Positions 13,621 through 27,491 of a stretch of 64,000 bases of DNA are shown here, piece after piece. The DNA is from Branchiostoma floridae. Taxonomy: Eukaryota > Chordata > Leptocardii > Amphioxiformes > Branchiostomatidae. How positions within the stretch are numbered: the first letter of the stretch is position 1; each line of letters opens with the position of its first letter. The position numbers were made by a program, and so were the translations under genes. Location of the stretch: the NCBI RefSeq assembly GCF_000003815.2, contig NW_023365779.1, positions 441,595 to 505,594 of the forward strand, written 5' to 3'. The notes below the pieces were generated by a model that ran no database searches, was not told where the DNA came from, and was given only the letters and a program-made list of their open reading frames with translations.

Positions 13621-14951
13621 AATAGTTACACTACTGCTATTACAAAGCCTAACAGAGAAAATTCACAATTGTACAGAGAAACAAACAATCAAATACTTTT
13701 AGCCTCAAATCATAAAAATATAACCCTCTTTTAAGGTAACAAGTTGCAGTGAAGTCCTATCCACTCACAATATGCCCTTACAACTACTGTACGGCTGCCA
13801 AGACAATTAAAAACTCAATACAGCTGAATGTACCCATGTGTACCCAAGATTGAGAAACAAATTATTTATTCCTAATTGTGACAAGATTGAGATTCTATGA
13901 TGGATTGTTGTTATTGTGATGACCCGAAATGTTCCAGGATTATCCATTAAACCACAATTAGGCCATGTTGATTTGGTTATATGGATGACATCCGTGTGTG
14001 CATCAGTTTTTGTTCAATTCCAGAAATAAAATAATAAAGTTTTCCACCATGCTTTGAATCATACAAAGCAGCTCTAAAAATAGCAAAAATATGCTGTAGA
14101 TTAAAAGAAAAATATGTCGGGAAACATACACTAATGTCAACGTCAATTCCAATGTCAAAGAAGAAAACAAAAATGAAGAATCTATTGTTCAGTCTGCAAT
14201 ACTCTGCATCAGGGTTGTAGCCAGACTGAAATCATTTTCAGTCCCCTTAATTTTGAATGGGAATCCTATCGAGCACCAAAGGCGTGGCATGATGTTGCGC
14301 GTCATTTCTAGGGGGTCTGGGTCCCAGAAAATTTTTAAATCAAGACCCTCTGAAACACTATTTCCTGCATTTTGAGGTGGAAATTTTGCTTGTACACTAA
14401 GCTGTTCAATGGCATCTGTTTTGGTGAAGAAGAACACGTGGGTTTCAGTTTTTTTTATATCTTTACATATCAATTTTTGTCTGTCCCAGGGGATGGAATG
14501 GGGAAAACTTTTTTCAGTCCCCAGCTGCAAAATTCCTTCAAAGGACTGAAGGACAGGTGCTGGATACAACCCTGCTCTGCATATGTCATTTGTTCAACCT
14601 TCCAGACTACGTAGATTTCATGATGAAGGCAACTGTTTTTGGCCAAACTTTTTTATTCGCGTGCTCGCATCAGCTTTGGGATTCCCATAGGATGCCATCC
14701 ATATAATCAAATCAACATGGCCTTACATGTATTTTTGACTAAGTGGGATGTTTGAAACAAGAACTTCTAATGGTGACAACATGCATATGGACCAGCTTGC
14801 TTCCAATTAAATTGGAACAACACTGACTAATTTGGGACCATGCACGAGTCCCACTTGTGCCAATAGAAATTTAAATCCTAATCATAGAAACAGAATCCCT
14901 AATCGGGACAACATGCATAATCAAGGACGTGCATGGAACACCATGTCTTAT

Positions 14952-15514
14952 TACTGTAAATGCAGACATTTTCACAGTGGCTTTTCAGTAGAAGCCAGTT
15001 GATTTTACAACCGATGACCGAACACTTCTGTTAATTGCAAGTATCTGAAAGTCCCAAAGTGATGCGGTCTAGCTGCATTTCCCATTTCCATTTATTAATT
15101 TAGCCAGGTATGCACTCTCAGGACAAAAGCCCTGTATTTCAGGAGAACCTGGGTACACAATCATTCAACCTGACAAACATAGCATAATAATTATTACAAA
15201 TCAGAACAACAATGATTACACAACTTATTGTCTATGGATAAGATTCAGTGAATAACTTAACATTGTTGTACCATTTGGATAATTGCACAAAATGTGCTTG
15301 CAAATGGCCCAGGTGTGCAATTAAATGGCTTCTACTGTACGTTTTTTTTCCATGACCTTTTCACCTAGAACATGAAACTGCGGTGAAAATGCTTTTTCTG
15401 TCTTCTGCCTTCCTAAACCTTTGATTCAGTGGTGAACTAAAAAACCACTGCAAACCTCCATTTCCTCCCTACTGTGAAACTAAATCCCAGCAAACTTAAA
15501 TGCATTTACAGTAA
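14952..15514. mobile_element. Degenerate, interrupted relative of the TGTAAATGCA MITE
   Basis: The left end TACTGTAAATGCAGACATTT and right end AACTTAAATGCATTTACAGT match the MITE ends at 10.26 and 60.06 kb. About 350 bases of unrelated sequence lie between the decayed halves, so another insertion probably split this copy. Confidence 0.45.
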
Positions 15515-16159
15515 CCGTTAATACTCTTAATGGTGGAACATGCGTATATTTATGCATCGAACACTTATAATTGCCAATCATGCAAAACCATGACACGATT
15601 GGATTTGTGCTTAGTATAACCAATTTGAAAGAGATTGTTTATAAGATCCTGGTACAATATTCTTACAGGGGAATACACAACTCCACATTTACTAACTTAG
15701 AAGGCACAAACGTTATTGTTAACTTATACTTTGTGACCACATTCTTCAACTCAAAGTCAAACTACATGTCTTTGGGCATTTTTCAAATGTATCATTCTTA
15801 TAACTGTAGCATGATGAAATGTTCTTACACCATAAAATCTATTCCTAATTGTGTCAATAAAATTCTTAATTGTACTGGGAATGTTTTTTCATGATACACA
15901 ATAACCTTACTGTGACAACAAATTTTGACATGAATATTCCTAAATGTGCAAGCAAGGAATGATATCTTATTTACAGGATAGTCCCCAGAACTGTGCCACT
16001 CAGAGTGTTTACCCGTCCATCATGTGTGCCCAGCCTCCCTGCCCCGATGATTGTACCATTAGCTGCCTTATGAAGCTTATTATGGTCGTGTTGTTCAGTA
16101 ATTATTCCCCATTGGCCTGATTCCATTTCAATTCATCACCCACTCATTTCCTCACATCT

Positions 16160-16275
16160 ACGACTGCTGCGCTGAGACGCTAGCGGTGTCAGCGTGGCGT
16201 GATGGTCGGGTGTTTGACCCAATGGTCCTGGGTTCAAATCCCTTGACATGGCACTGACGTTGAGACCGTACAGTC
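16160..16275 (+). mobile_element. tRNA-derived SINE head
   Basis: GCGTGGCGTGATGGTCGGG resembles a tRNA A box and GGTTCAAATCC is a perfect B box, spaced as in a tRNA gene. The 3' part does not pair into an acceptor stem. A second related piece with TTGAGTTCAAATCCC and GGGAAAGGCACTT is at 16,390-16,510. Confidence 0.5.
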
Positions 16276-17124
16276 ATGCAATCAGCCTTCAGGCATGATT
16301 TTGCGAATAAAACACTATATTTACTCTTTATCATAAAACAATAAAGAAATGAATAACTGAACAATATTGCCAATTGTGCAAGCAAGGAATCTGCATCAGT
16401 GGCTTTGGTGTGGTTTAATTTTGACCCAAAGGTTTTGAGTTCAAATCCCTTGACATGCCACTGACGTTGTGCCCTTGCCATGGGAAAGGCACTTAAAACA
16501 AATTTCCGCAAGAGGAAATGAATTACCCTTGTAATTCTCATGGTCTTCATTCACAAAAAATCATATGTGAATGATGTCAACCAACCACCTGATAACACAT
16601 TAAATAGAGGTCCCATGTTTGAGGAGAGTCACACACACACTTCAAGCACACTTTGAACACACTTCTTGAAAACAAGTGGGAGCCCTTCCCAGTGAGAACA
16701 ATGGATGAAATAAATCTGTCTGGATATGCAGCTTGACTTATTGTACATGTTCAGTACAAACCTGGTGTGTTACACCATGAGGAGTCACGGAGGCAATTCT
16801 CAAGACACTACAAGTTTATATATCATCTGTCTTTTTACACAATGTGTATGAACATGATTCAGCTTTGGTGACTGCTGTAAATCATCATTCACGTATAAGC
16901 TTATTTCCACACATCTCAGACTACTATACCCTGAGACCATTGAAGTCTACGCGCCAGAAAAATGGTTTGTTTAAACCTGCAAGATAAATGACTTCAAACC
17001 ACTAAATGGCTATGAAAAAGCTTTTCACAAATGATATAACTCATAAATCATTTGATTGGACGGTACGTAAGAACCGGAGGATGATACAACTTTAAACATA
17101 ACCCATCAACATTACTGTTACATG

Positions 17125-17307
17125 NNNNNNNNNNNNNNNNNNNNNNNNNNNNNNNNNNNNNNNNNNNNNNNNNNNNNNNNNNNNNNNNNNNNNNNNNNNN
17201 NNNNNNNNNNNNNNNNNNNNNNNNNNNNNNNNNNNNNNNNNNNNNNNNNNNNNNNNNNNNNNNNNNNNNNNNNNNNNNNNNNNNNNNNNNNNNNNNNNNN
17301 NNNNNNN
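17125..17307. other. Assembly gap
   Basis: A run of 183 undetermined bases. The right flank starts in the tandem tail of a non-LTR element, a likely cause of the gap. Confidence 0.99.
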
Positions 17308-18035
17308 TGCAAAGCTGGTGTGTTACGCCGAAGGGCGGTTATACCGGCTATATAGATACAGATACAGAAGCTGGTGTGTTACGCCGAACGGCGGTTTACT
17401 GGCTATATAGATACAGATACAGAAGCTGGTTGGGCACCATGAATCACGGTATGTTTTATGATTTCCTTTATTAAATGACTTTCAGTGAGGCTGTAACTGC
17501 AGGAAAGTTAACAATAAAAAAGACTCCATGGTAACCCTTCCCATCCCTAAACAACTGGCCCATGAACAACACATCTACACTTTTGAATAAGAAAACCAGA
17601 TGCAGACCTACTGTCAGGGTACAAGTCTACCTTAACCAGTAACCTCATGAAGGCCAAAACTCTGCCTCGCAATTAAAGCCCAACCACAAGATCACCTTGC
17701 CACTTCTAACTGAACTAGTGTGGTATATTTCAGCTCAAAAAAGAACAAGAAACAGCCATGACTTCAAGTACCAGAGTTACCAAGCTAGGATTGATGTGTT
17801 CAAAAATTCGTATTTTCCCAGAACTATCGTAGAGTGGAACTTGTTATCACCAAGCACAGTAGGGGCCTCTTCTCTGGATTTCTTTAAAGAACGCTTGCAG
17901 ATAGATGTGCAGAAGTTAGGTGTGATGGATCGTTCAGTGTAATATAATCAGCTGCTGCTGCACCGCGTGCCTGCAAAGCTGGTGTGTTACGCCGAAGGGC
18001 GGTTATACCAGCTACATAGATACAGATACAGATAG
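17308..18035 (+). mobile_element. Non-LTR retrotransposon 3' end with terminal tandem tail copies
   Basis: The frame at 17697-17942 reads VFKNSYFPRTIVEWNLLSPS followed by LDFFKERL, the conserved C-terminus of CR1/RTE-like polyproteins. Downstream sequence ends in GGTGTGTTACGCCGAAGGGC and a GATACA-repeat tail at 17973-18030. The same tail occurs twice at 17308-17425 just after the assembly gap, so fragments are arrayed here. Confidence 0.65.
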
Positions 18036-18799
18036 GCAATGGTAAGGTACTTGACTTAACATATTACTTTAATTTAACAATTAAAATCTCACCTGAGAAG
18101 ATCTGACTGACTCCTGTATGTCTCAGCCTAAGCTCCTGGAATAATCACCAACAACTCTTCAGGAAATCCAATTATGCCAAGTCTGCCTGGAATATCCACA
18201 ACAAATTTTCCTGGAAAACTCAATACTTTCCACAGAATGTCTGCAACAGTTAACAGAAAAATCTCATGTAACATGCACAACTCTTCACTGAATAATCCAC
18301 CACAACTTTCCCCGGAGTTAACTTTCCCCAGAATGACTGAGGGCGACCATTCACAGAATCTGTACAATCCCAGTGGAATATACACAATAATTATCATTCT
18401 CTGTGGAATTCCTGCAGATGCTTGTGGGATATCCCATACAACCTCCTGGCACATCCCCAGGGAGAATCAGCATTAAGGATTCACTAGCACTTATCAGCAA
18501 CCTGCAGACAGATATGATAGCCGAGTCATTTGTAGCTGCGATGGTGCTGGCCACCTTTAGGAAAACCTGCATGCCACTTTTCTGAAAGGCATGGGCAGCC
18601 ATGTCATAATTCTACAGGAAAAGGTATATTCATGAAATTCTGGCCCTTTTTCTATTATATTAAGCTGCGACAAGAAATTGCCTTACTTGATTTCAGAGTA
18701 ATACAGTTTGAGTGACAATCCTTTGTGCAATACTCCGGTCAGAATCGCCCTGAAGAAGGTGACAGACGCCCACCAAAACGTCTGCTGTGATTGTAATTG

Positions 18800-20732
18800 T
18801 CCACTAGGCCACACCAAATTAATTTGTTGGTTCTTGGATTTCCCGACCCATTTTTTCCGATTTGCAAAAAAAAAAATTTAGTCCCAAGAAAAATAATATA
18901 GGTTTTGCTATTGCAGACCTTTAAAAAAACCCATTCCAGGGGCACATATTGCTGATAAACCAATCAGAGCGCTTATTCGCAGTCACATGATCAGAACAGT
19001 GGTATAAGGGACCGTACGGCGTTTAGTGAGGGGGGAGGGCCGGTCGCCAGAGGGTCGGGTCAAAAAATTTTTGCATGGCCCTCCCCCCAGGTAATTTTTT
19101 TTTTGCTAGGCCCTCCCCCCAAGACAAAATATTTTTGCTTGGCCCTCCCCCCTCCTATCAACTTTGAAAAAAAATATTCAAGACGCCAATAAAACACTGC
19201 GCTCCCGCATTCGGAAATGTCCTTTGCGTCATACTTTTTCATGATTTTCATCGAGAAGCAGATCTCTCACCCCTAGTAAAAAAAGGAAAACAGAATGGCT
19301 CAAAATACCTGCTTAATAGAGGGATAAATATCTGCTTCATAGAGGCATAAATATTTGCTTTATAGAAGCTATTTCATTGTTTTGATATTAAAAGAACACC
19401 TAAAAAGCATTTGTACCTGGATTTCTAGTAGATTTGCGCCACGAAGCGGCGCGCGCCCCGCTCCCTAAATTTACGTATTGCAAGCTCGCGGGCCTGAGCG
19501 GCTTGACGGAAACTATTTTCAATTTACATATATTTTGGACTTTTTCTTGGTTCTGTGGTGGTAATAACTTACGGTAAATCGGGGGGAAAAATGAAAACCA
19601 AAACGACAGCACGATTCGACTTCCAAAACTGTAGTGGGGAGGGGGGCGCCGACGCTTGACGCTGATTTTCCCACGGCGGGGTAAGACCGGTCGCCGGCGG
19701 GCGTGAGACCGCAGACTTGCAGGAGATCTTTTAGAAATGCCACGCTGTTTTTGCCACGATTTCCTGCATTGCCTTTTTATGGGAAAATTTGCTGGTTAGA
19801 TGACATTTCTATGAAAAAAAAATACGAGGGTTTCAAGTTTTTGAGAACGACGTTCCGAACACCATGTTCGGCGCCAAAGGCACGAAGAATCGCAAGGTAG
19901 GTCCGGGAGAAATTTGAAATCTTGACCCTCTTAAAAGCTATTTCCTTCAGTTTGAGGAGATATTTTGCTGACAAACAAAGCTAACTTTAATAGCATTTCA
20001 ATTTAGAAATACAAAATTAAATCCCCCCCAAACACATTATCACGATGTCGGTCATCAAAGGTGCGAGGCCGGTCACGTCAAAAGGGATCCAGGGAAATTT
20101 GCAAATATTTACCCTCGAGCTCTGAAACGCCATTTCTTACATTTTGAGGGCAATAAGACAGGGGTAAATTTTGCTGGCAGACTAATACAGAGTTTAATAA
20201 CATTTCTGTACGTGAAGAAGGTTTTCGAGGGCGTCATGCATAAGCCCCGCCCCCTCCCTTTCGCATTTTCACTGTGTCCCGAGCGCCAACCTCGGGCGAT
20301 CCCTTGCATAGGTCCAGAAAAATTTTGAAATCTTGACCCTCTGAAACGCCGTTTCTTGGATTTTAAGGGACATATTTTGCTGGCAGACCAAGCTATTTTT
20401 TTTTTGCTTGGCCCTCCCCCCAAGTAAAAAAAAATTTGCTAGGCCCTCCCCCTGGCAAAATATTTTTTTGCTTGGCCCTCCCCCCCCTGGCGACCGGCCC
20501 TCCCCCCTCGCTAAATGCCGTACGGTCCCTAAAATCAAAGGAAGAGATTCATTGGATAAATCATGCCATGAAAAACTCAAACCTTGACTACTTTACCTTG
20601 TTTTTTTTGTGTTCAATAAGTGCACCACAGACTTTTTGAAATTTTTTTTCCTTTTTTTTTTCGACCGACCGCCCCAATATTTTTCTGAAAAAATCTGAGA
20701 ACCAAGAAATTAAATTGGTGTGGCCCTAGTAG
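18800..20732. mobile_element. Outer MITE split by a nested transposon
   Basis: The left end TAGGCCACACCAAATTAATT and the right end AATTAAATTGGTGTGGCCCTA (about 20,705-20,728) are inverted copies. Between them sits the element at 19008-20531. An uninterrupted copy of the outer family lies at 24505-24880, and a left-end piece at about 4555-4640. Confidence 0.65.
19008..20531. mobile_element. Nested 1.5-kb non-autonomous transposon with long inverted ends
   Basis: Both ends carry AGGGACCGTACGGC(G/A)TTTAG followed by GGGGGGAGGGCCGGTCGCCAG in inverted orientation. Several GGCCCTCCCCCC plus T-run segments follow inward on each side. The interior has repeated segments (ATCTTGACCCTCTGAAACGC type) but no transposase frame. 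Confidence 0.65.
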
Positions 20733-21204
20733 GTGCTTTATGACTACTCAGAGGGTATTGCACTGGACAGTACTCTTTACAGTCTAATCAGTATTGCCCT
20801 GAAGAAGGTCACGGTCACTGTCTACTGTGATTGTAATTGTCTTGGTTCACAGTGAAGAACAGTGTTTTCCAGTGATTTCCTAATAAAATTGGTCATGAAT
20901 GTCCGGGAAACAAATAATAGACTATGGTGTGGCCCAGGAAATAAGTGTTATTGAGTTGATGGGTACCGAGTAACTGTACAGGTGTGGCCCAGGTAATGAG
21001 TGTTATTGAGTTGATGAGAACCGAATAACTGACTAGGTGTGGCCCAGAAAATGAGTGTTATTGAGTTGATGAGTACCTGTCCCTAAGGAGGGGCAATTTC
21101 CCCGCAGCTGGAAGCTTAAATGGTAGTGTCCGCTTGATTGAGGCTAAATTGCAGCTTCCTGCCAGATTTGAATACGCTAAGGTGAAGGCAGCCTTTTTCA
21201 CACT

Positions 21205-21345
21205 GTAAGGGCAGTGCAGCCGTGAGTAATACACTGTGTAAGGGCAGTGCAGCCGTGAGTAATACACTGTGTAAGGGCAGTGCAGCCGTGAGTAATACAC
21301 TGTGTAAGGGCAGTGCAGCAGTGGGTAATACACTGTGTAAGGGTA
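21205..21345 (+). repeat. 33-bp minisatellite, about 4.5 units
   Basis: The unit is ACACTGTGTAAGGGCAGTGC followed by AGCCGTGAGTAAT. Units are nearly identical apart from the last. Confidence 0.8.
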
Positions 21346-22714
21346 CGGTGGGTTTAGGGTTCAAAGGTGAAGACCAACCCTCTTATTTCCGTGCCTTTCA
21401 CGTCTCCAACTGACATCAGGTATTCATTTTTACACCTGGGTGGAGTGAGAAAGGTCCTGTGAAGTGCCTTTCCAAAGATGATGACACAATGTCAAGCTAG
21501 GAATCAAATCTGCGACTGCCCAAACTCGAGTACGCTTGCCTAAGCTGTTTTACATTTTGAATCCACGGAAAAGGCAAGGCCTGGACCATCTAAGAAGACC
21601 AAAGTAACCTGGAGATACATGTGTACATGTATGAAGGGAGAAAACGTCTTATAACTCTTCAAGTCGAGTATCTTCTTCAAGAATCAGGTGTGACAACCTT
21701 AGCTTCATTATTCCTAAAGCTGTGGAGAAAGTCTTTCAGGTGCTGAGGGATGAGGAAGAAGGACTTTCACTTTTCAAGTTAATCATGCCTTTCCAAGGAT
21801 GCTGCATTGTGAGACCTGACACCTGTTCATCCAGCTACCTGCTGAGAAGGTATTTAAGGATAAGGGAATATGTCTGGGCACTTTCACTTCCCCATTTCAA
21901 GAAAATGTAAATTAAAGTGAACTGTAAAGAAACTGGACAGTCTGTGAACCAAGCAACTGTACTGGTTGTTAGTAATTCCCTCCTTCTTAACCAAATTCTC
22001 TCAAAGCCTCCGATGATTTCCCTCACCAGATTCCGTATGGAACTGGGTCAGCCTCGGAGTTTTCTAATCCTCGGAATTTCCGCACTTTCGACCCGACACT
22101 GGGGATGGATGGGAAGGATTATCGCAGGGAATGAGGTGTTTATTACCTTTGATGTCATCTCAAAATTACAGATGGTACCAAAATCATCTTAACGTGAAGC
22201 GTTTTGGACAATTTTTCCTGGATTTGGCAACAAAATGTCTAACAGACAACAGATCCCTTCTCTTGACAAATTCTGAATTTTGTGTTAATTCCTTCATTCC
22301 TTTGAATTTAATCACTTTTGACCAAACACTCGTTATTTACTTAAGTAGGATCACAACATGCAATGAGGTGTCTATACCTTTATATGAGATGTGTATCCCT
22401 TTTTTATGAGATGCTTATACCTTTACGCACTTGTCAAATGAGGTTACTGAGGGCCATAAAACTGGTCTTTGTGTAGAAATGTGAGGGTTCCCTCAGACTG
22501 GCAAGAACTTGCAATAAAGTTTGGCTAATGAATAAGTCTTTCTTATTACCAAACTGTACCCACATACCAGCAGGCCCAGTGACAAGACATTATATACATG
22601 TACATGATGGCCCAGTGACAAGACATTATATACATGTAACGTTACATGATGGCCCAGTGAAGCCCAGTGCCTGCCTAATGACTGTGACATGCACTGGGTA
22701 AACAATGAGGGTCC

Positions 22715-23150
22715 ACTGGGAGGGGGGAATTAATGATCTGTGACTGGATAATTACTGTGCCCCAGACTTGTACCAGTACATGTGCAGGTCCATATGTAAG
22801 GAGGGTCTGCATGGGGGGATATCAATGATCTGTGACTGGATAATTACTGTGTCCCAGACTTGTACCAGTACAGGTGCAGGTCCAGACTGTAGGAGGGTCT
22901 GCATGGGGGGATATCAATGATCTGTGACTGGATAATTACTGTGTCCCAGACTTGTACCAGTACAGGTGCAGGTCCAGAGGGTCTGCATGTGGGTGGGGGT
23001 GGTGGTGGGTATCAATGATCCGTGACTGGCTAATTACTGTGCACTGTCCCAGGAGTGTCCCAGACTTGTATCAGTACTGTAGTACTGTACAGGCAGGCTG
23101 AGTACAGGTGCAGGTCTAGACTTTAGGAGGGTCTGCATGGGGGGCCTGAC
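22715..23150 (+). repeat. Tandem repeat of about 115-120 bp, four units
   Basis: TCAATGATCTGTGACTGGAT, AATTACTGTGTCCCAGACTT and GGAGGGTCTGCATGGGGGG recur four times, the last unit being interrupted. Confidence 0.7.
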
Positions 23151-24504
23151 AATGGTTTGTGCTGAATGGAGAACAACCGGGCCCCTACGTACTGCACTGA
23201 AATCAAGGATTGCAATTACGCAAAATTTGGTCAGCTCACTACGAATTATGTGAATAAGGTGGCTTTTCCCAACAAGTTACGGGAAATAGATTTATAGATG
23301 CTGTCTACACCTTACAGAAAAGGGGCATACTGTGTAATGGTTAAGTACTGGCTATATCCTTTAGGTACACAGCCAAATAGATATATGCATGACTGGGGAC
23401 ATGTGAGTGTACCATAGGGAGGGGGACATTAATGATCCATTACCAGCTAATTCCTGTCCTACATGTAGATCACAACAGACAGTCCCAGGCTGTGCCAGTC
23501 TTGGAGCTGCACCAAACTTTAAACTATCAGTCTGGCTGCGATGATGCACAGAACTGGTTATAGTAGCAAATGGTCCACTTTCAGGTTTTGAATTAGCTAT
23601 TTGCTAGTTATGCTTGTTAAAAGGTAAAAAGATCTGCATTTCCATCTCCTTGGTTCTTACATACAGTATTTGGAAGTCAAATTTCAGCAAGCCAAGAGGT
23701 TAAGATTAGAATGAAGGACTTAGAAAAAAAATTTTGGTTTTAGGTTTGAAGCCTTTTCTATCTATCAGATATATTTTAATCAGAGGCATTTTGGAACAAA
23801 ACATATGTTGTACTGAGAAGAAAAATTGATAAATCTGTATTGTTTTTATTATCTTATCTGACACTGTATACCTCCTCCTTCATGATCTCAACAAAAAGTG
23901 ACCTGCAGGACAATTTGAGCTTCTAATGAATTAACAATGTTCCAAAAACAAACAGTACAGGTGGCACCCTAGCCAATATGACCCCAGGTGTGTTTTGCCT
24001 CTCACTGATTTACCATTCATACAACACAAACTTAAAAGGGCATTTTGTATGAGGAAAGGAAGTGCCTAATTAATGAGTAATTAGCTAATGACCCCATCAT
24101 TTCCCTCCCAGCTCTGGAGTCCAGCTGGCAGACCAACACAATACTCCAGGGAGGACCCATTACATGCCCAGCCTGGCACACTATCAGTACTGTGTGTTAT
24201 ATATAATAGATCCATTATACAGATATGTACCGACACTTTTCAGTAAAGGACTGAGCAGTTACTAAAGCATGTCCAGATACAAAATAATAATCAATAGAAA
24301 ATATAACATACTCTAGTATCAGTACTGTGTGTTATTATAGATCCATTAGTTTGCAATAAAGATTATTATTATTATTATCATTATCATTATACTGATATAT
24401 TAACCATGTACAGTATGAACAGTAGTTACTAAACCATGTCCAGGTACAAAATAATTATCAATGGAAAATATAACATTATGATAAGTACCTAGAGTTATAC
24501 AGGG

Positions 24505-24880
24505 TAGATAAGGCCACACCAATTTTATTCCTTGCTTCTTGGATTCGCCTGTCCTTTTCTTTTTTTCAAGAAAAAGAAAAAGAAAATACAGGTTTTGCTA
24601 TCACAAAGCTGTAAATATTGCCATTCAGAGCCACATACTCATAATTTCAGTCTAAAAACATTGCTTTATATTCAGAACATTAGTGACAAATCAAAAGAAC
24701 AAATTCATTGCATCAAACATGCCATTAACGTGCCTTAAAACTCCTTAGGCTTTTTTGCGTTATTTAAGCCATATATCTTCACCCAAGACCTTTTGAAAAA
24801 TCTATCTTTATTTTTTTTCACTGTCAGTCCAATCTTTTTCTCAGAGAAGCAACAAACAAATTTGGTGTTGCCTAATTAAC
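24505..24880. mobile_element. Complete copy of the GGCCACACCAA MITE
   Basis: Left end AAGGCCACACCAATTTTATT, right end CAAATTTGGTGTTGCCTAAT; the interior TACAGGTTTTGCTATCACA matches the left half of the split copy at 18.8 kb. Its length of about 370 bp shows what the family looks like uninterrupted. Confidence 0.6.
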
Positions 24881-24929
24881 TACTAAGCACTGTGTAACAT
24901 TAACCCATTAATGATGCATCAAACTGATA

Positions 24930-25740
24930 ACATCAACACTTAATAGTAGAGGACGGCACTTACTGAAGCATGTATGAATAATCAATAGAAAATGTGACAA
25001 TTTCTGGGACATTATAAGACTTTGATAATTAATAACTTTTGAGCACACACATCAGTACCATGTGTTATCATACTTTTGATCCATTACATTAGATCCATTA
25101 AACTGATATTATCAGCACTTAACAGTATAGGACAGCACTCACTAAAGCATGTGGTAATGATCAATAAAAATATGACAATTTCTGGTCCATAAACTTTGAT
25201 AATTAATACTTTTGAGCACACGCACATCAGTGCTATGTGTTATGATAGATCCATTAAAGTGATAATATCATTACACGTTACAGTAAAGGACTGAGCATTT
25301 ACTAAAAGCACGCTGGAATAACTAATAAAAATATGCAATTTCTGGGACATAGACTTTGATAATTAATAAATTTTGAGCACGCTCATCATGAAGATCAGTA
25401 CTATATGTTATCATAGACCCATTAAGATAGATATTATCGGCACTTTACAGTAAAGGACGCATGTTGGAATAATCAATAAAATAATGACAATTTCTGGGAC
25501 ATAGACTTTGATAATCAATAACTTACGAACACACACATCATGACTGTGTATTGTTATAGATCCATTGATACATATCAACCATGTACAGTGAAGACAGGAG
25601 TTATTAATCTAAAAGCATGTCGGAATAATCAATAAGTAATATAACAATTGTCAGAGTCTAGACTTTGATGATTATCTATTATAATAAGCACACATCAGTA
25701 TACTGTGTGCTTTTAGAACCATTAAACTGATGCATGTAAG
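24930..25740 (+). repeat. Tandem repeat of about 130-190 bp, six to seven units
   Basis: GACAATTTCTGGGACAT, ACTTTGATAATTAATAA, TTTTGAGCACACACATCA and TAGATCCATTAAACTGATA recur in order. Related single units extend left to 24,200. No coding potential. Confidence 0.65.
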
Positions 25741-26861
25741 TAATGAATAAAACTGTTGTCAGGATTTCTCTAAACTTTGAAAACAAACCACCAAGCAAAG
25801 GTGCATGTCATGATCAGGGTACACTCCTAACTCTAGCAATTTTCAGTGGTAGCTATAAACTGTTGTCAGGATTGCTCTAGACTTTAATGACATGTACATG
25901 CAGAAACTACCAAAAACACATACACATTTCAGAACTGTGCTATTATAGCCCATTTACACACAGCAGGACTTTTGCTTAAGTCATGATCAGGGTACACTCT
26001 TAACTGTTACAGTAGCAGTTTTCAATGGTAAATATAAACTGTTGTCAGTATTGTTCTAGACTTTGATAAATTAAATAAACTACATGTGTACGACCAGAAG
26101 CAGATGTTTCAAGACTGTGTTATTATAACCCATTTACACACATTATTAACCTCACAGCAGGATATTTACTAATGCATGGCATGAGAGACACTACAACAAT
26201 CTGTAAAACACATGGCTGAATATCAGATAATTATCTGTTATCAGAACAATTAGGCCCAGGAAATGATAAGTTAATGAAAGAAAGTAACACCAGGATCAAG
26301 CTATCAGCATGTATATACATTCAATGCATTATCTCAATAATCAATGGATAATGTTTGCATAATGTACACCTGTCAATGATAACAAAGGTATTGTCACCTG
26401 CCCATACCTGGCCACACCTGCCTTTACCTGGCCACACCTGCCTTTATCAGTGTATCTAAGTCAGTCACTTTCCTCTCCTTCCCACCTGTTGGGCCAAAAC
26501 AAGTCAATTTGCTGTTTTCTCAACTGTAAACATAACGCTAATCAGGAAAATCTAATTTTCATCCTCAATACTCTAGAAACCAGTTATTTGCAATAGGCTT
26601 TGTAGCTATAGTTCAATATTACAAAGAATTCTGAAATCCCTAACCCATTCGCTCCACTGTATACAGCACCCCATATTTGCAAAGCCAAAACCGGCTTATC
26701 ATTAAAAAAAAATGTTACAAAACCCCAAAATATGCCAAACAAATCACCAGAATCAGCAGGAATGAACCGAAATTTACCTGTTAAAGACATCAGACTGCCA
26801 AAAGTATCAAAACTAATATAATGTATTATATATTATAAATCATTATGGTAAAAGAATGTCC

Positions 26862-26995
26862 CCGTAGCCCAACTGGTAGTACTGCATAACACTTCATGTT
26901 TATAGCTTGTCGTCACAGTTCTTTTGTAACTGAGAGAACCTGGTTCGAATCCAAGAAAGGGTTTAAACTCTGTTGGCAGCTGCACCAAATCTCAA
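26862..26995 (+). mobile_element. tRNA-like SINE head
   Basis: GTAGCCCAACTGGTAG (A-box-like) and CTGGTTCGAATCC (B box) occur about 70 bases apart. Acceptor-stem ends do not pair, so this is read as a SINE and not as a functional tRNA. Confidence 0.4.
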
Positions 26996-27129
26996 ACGGG
27001 AAGTAAAAACTGGCCTCGTGCTTGTACAAGCTGAATAAGGTGAGTAAATTCTTGGTGGAAGAATGTGACTTTGAGAACCAGTTTACTCTGTACACCAATA
27101 GGTGCTCAGGTATAGGAAAATGTTTCATT

Positions 27130-27491
27130 CAGGGCTCTAGCCAGCGTCCGTTTTTCCGTCAATTGACGGAAATTTGATGCGTCTGACGGAAAAATTTTAA
27201 AACCAATCCGTCAACCTTGAAGGACAAAAATCCTTGGTGGAAGCTACAGGCGGCTTGGGGACGCCGTCCACGGCCGTAAAAGCCACACACTGTTTGTTTT
27301 GCTATTACTATGATTGTTGACAATGTGTGTCGGCGCTCTTTTGAATACGAAAATCTCATTAAAACTGGTTTTTCAAGGTCTCAATGGCAACATTTACTAC
27401 TTTGTAGTGTCATAGGGAAAATTAATTTTCGCGGTTTTCACGACGATTGGAATTGGCTGACGGAAAAAAATTCGAGCTGGCTAAAGCCCTG
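27130..27491 (-). mobile_element. hAT-like non-autonomous transposon, copy 2
   Basis: A 362-bp copy of the element at 3127, in inverse orientation, with ends CAGGGCTCTAGCCAGC / GCTGGCTAAAGCCCTG. It is flanked by the perfect duplication GTTTCATT (27122-27129 and 27492-27499). Confidence 0.85.

Noticed and set aside
15571-15894. A 107-residue plus-strand frame
   Set aside because: AT-rich, no recognisable domain, no splice or start context; probably chance.
26862-26995. Functional tRNA gene
   Set aside because: A- and B-box-like motifs are present, but the acceptor stem does not pair and the box spacing is too long; it is better read as a SINE head. The same holds for 16,160 and 45,450.
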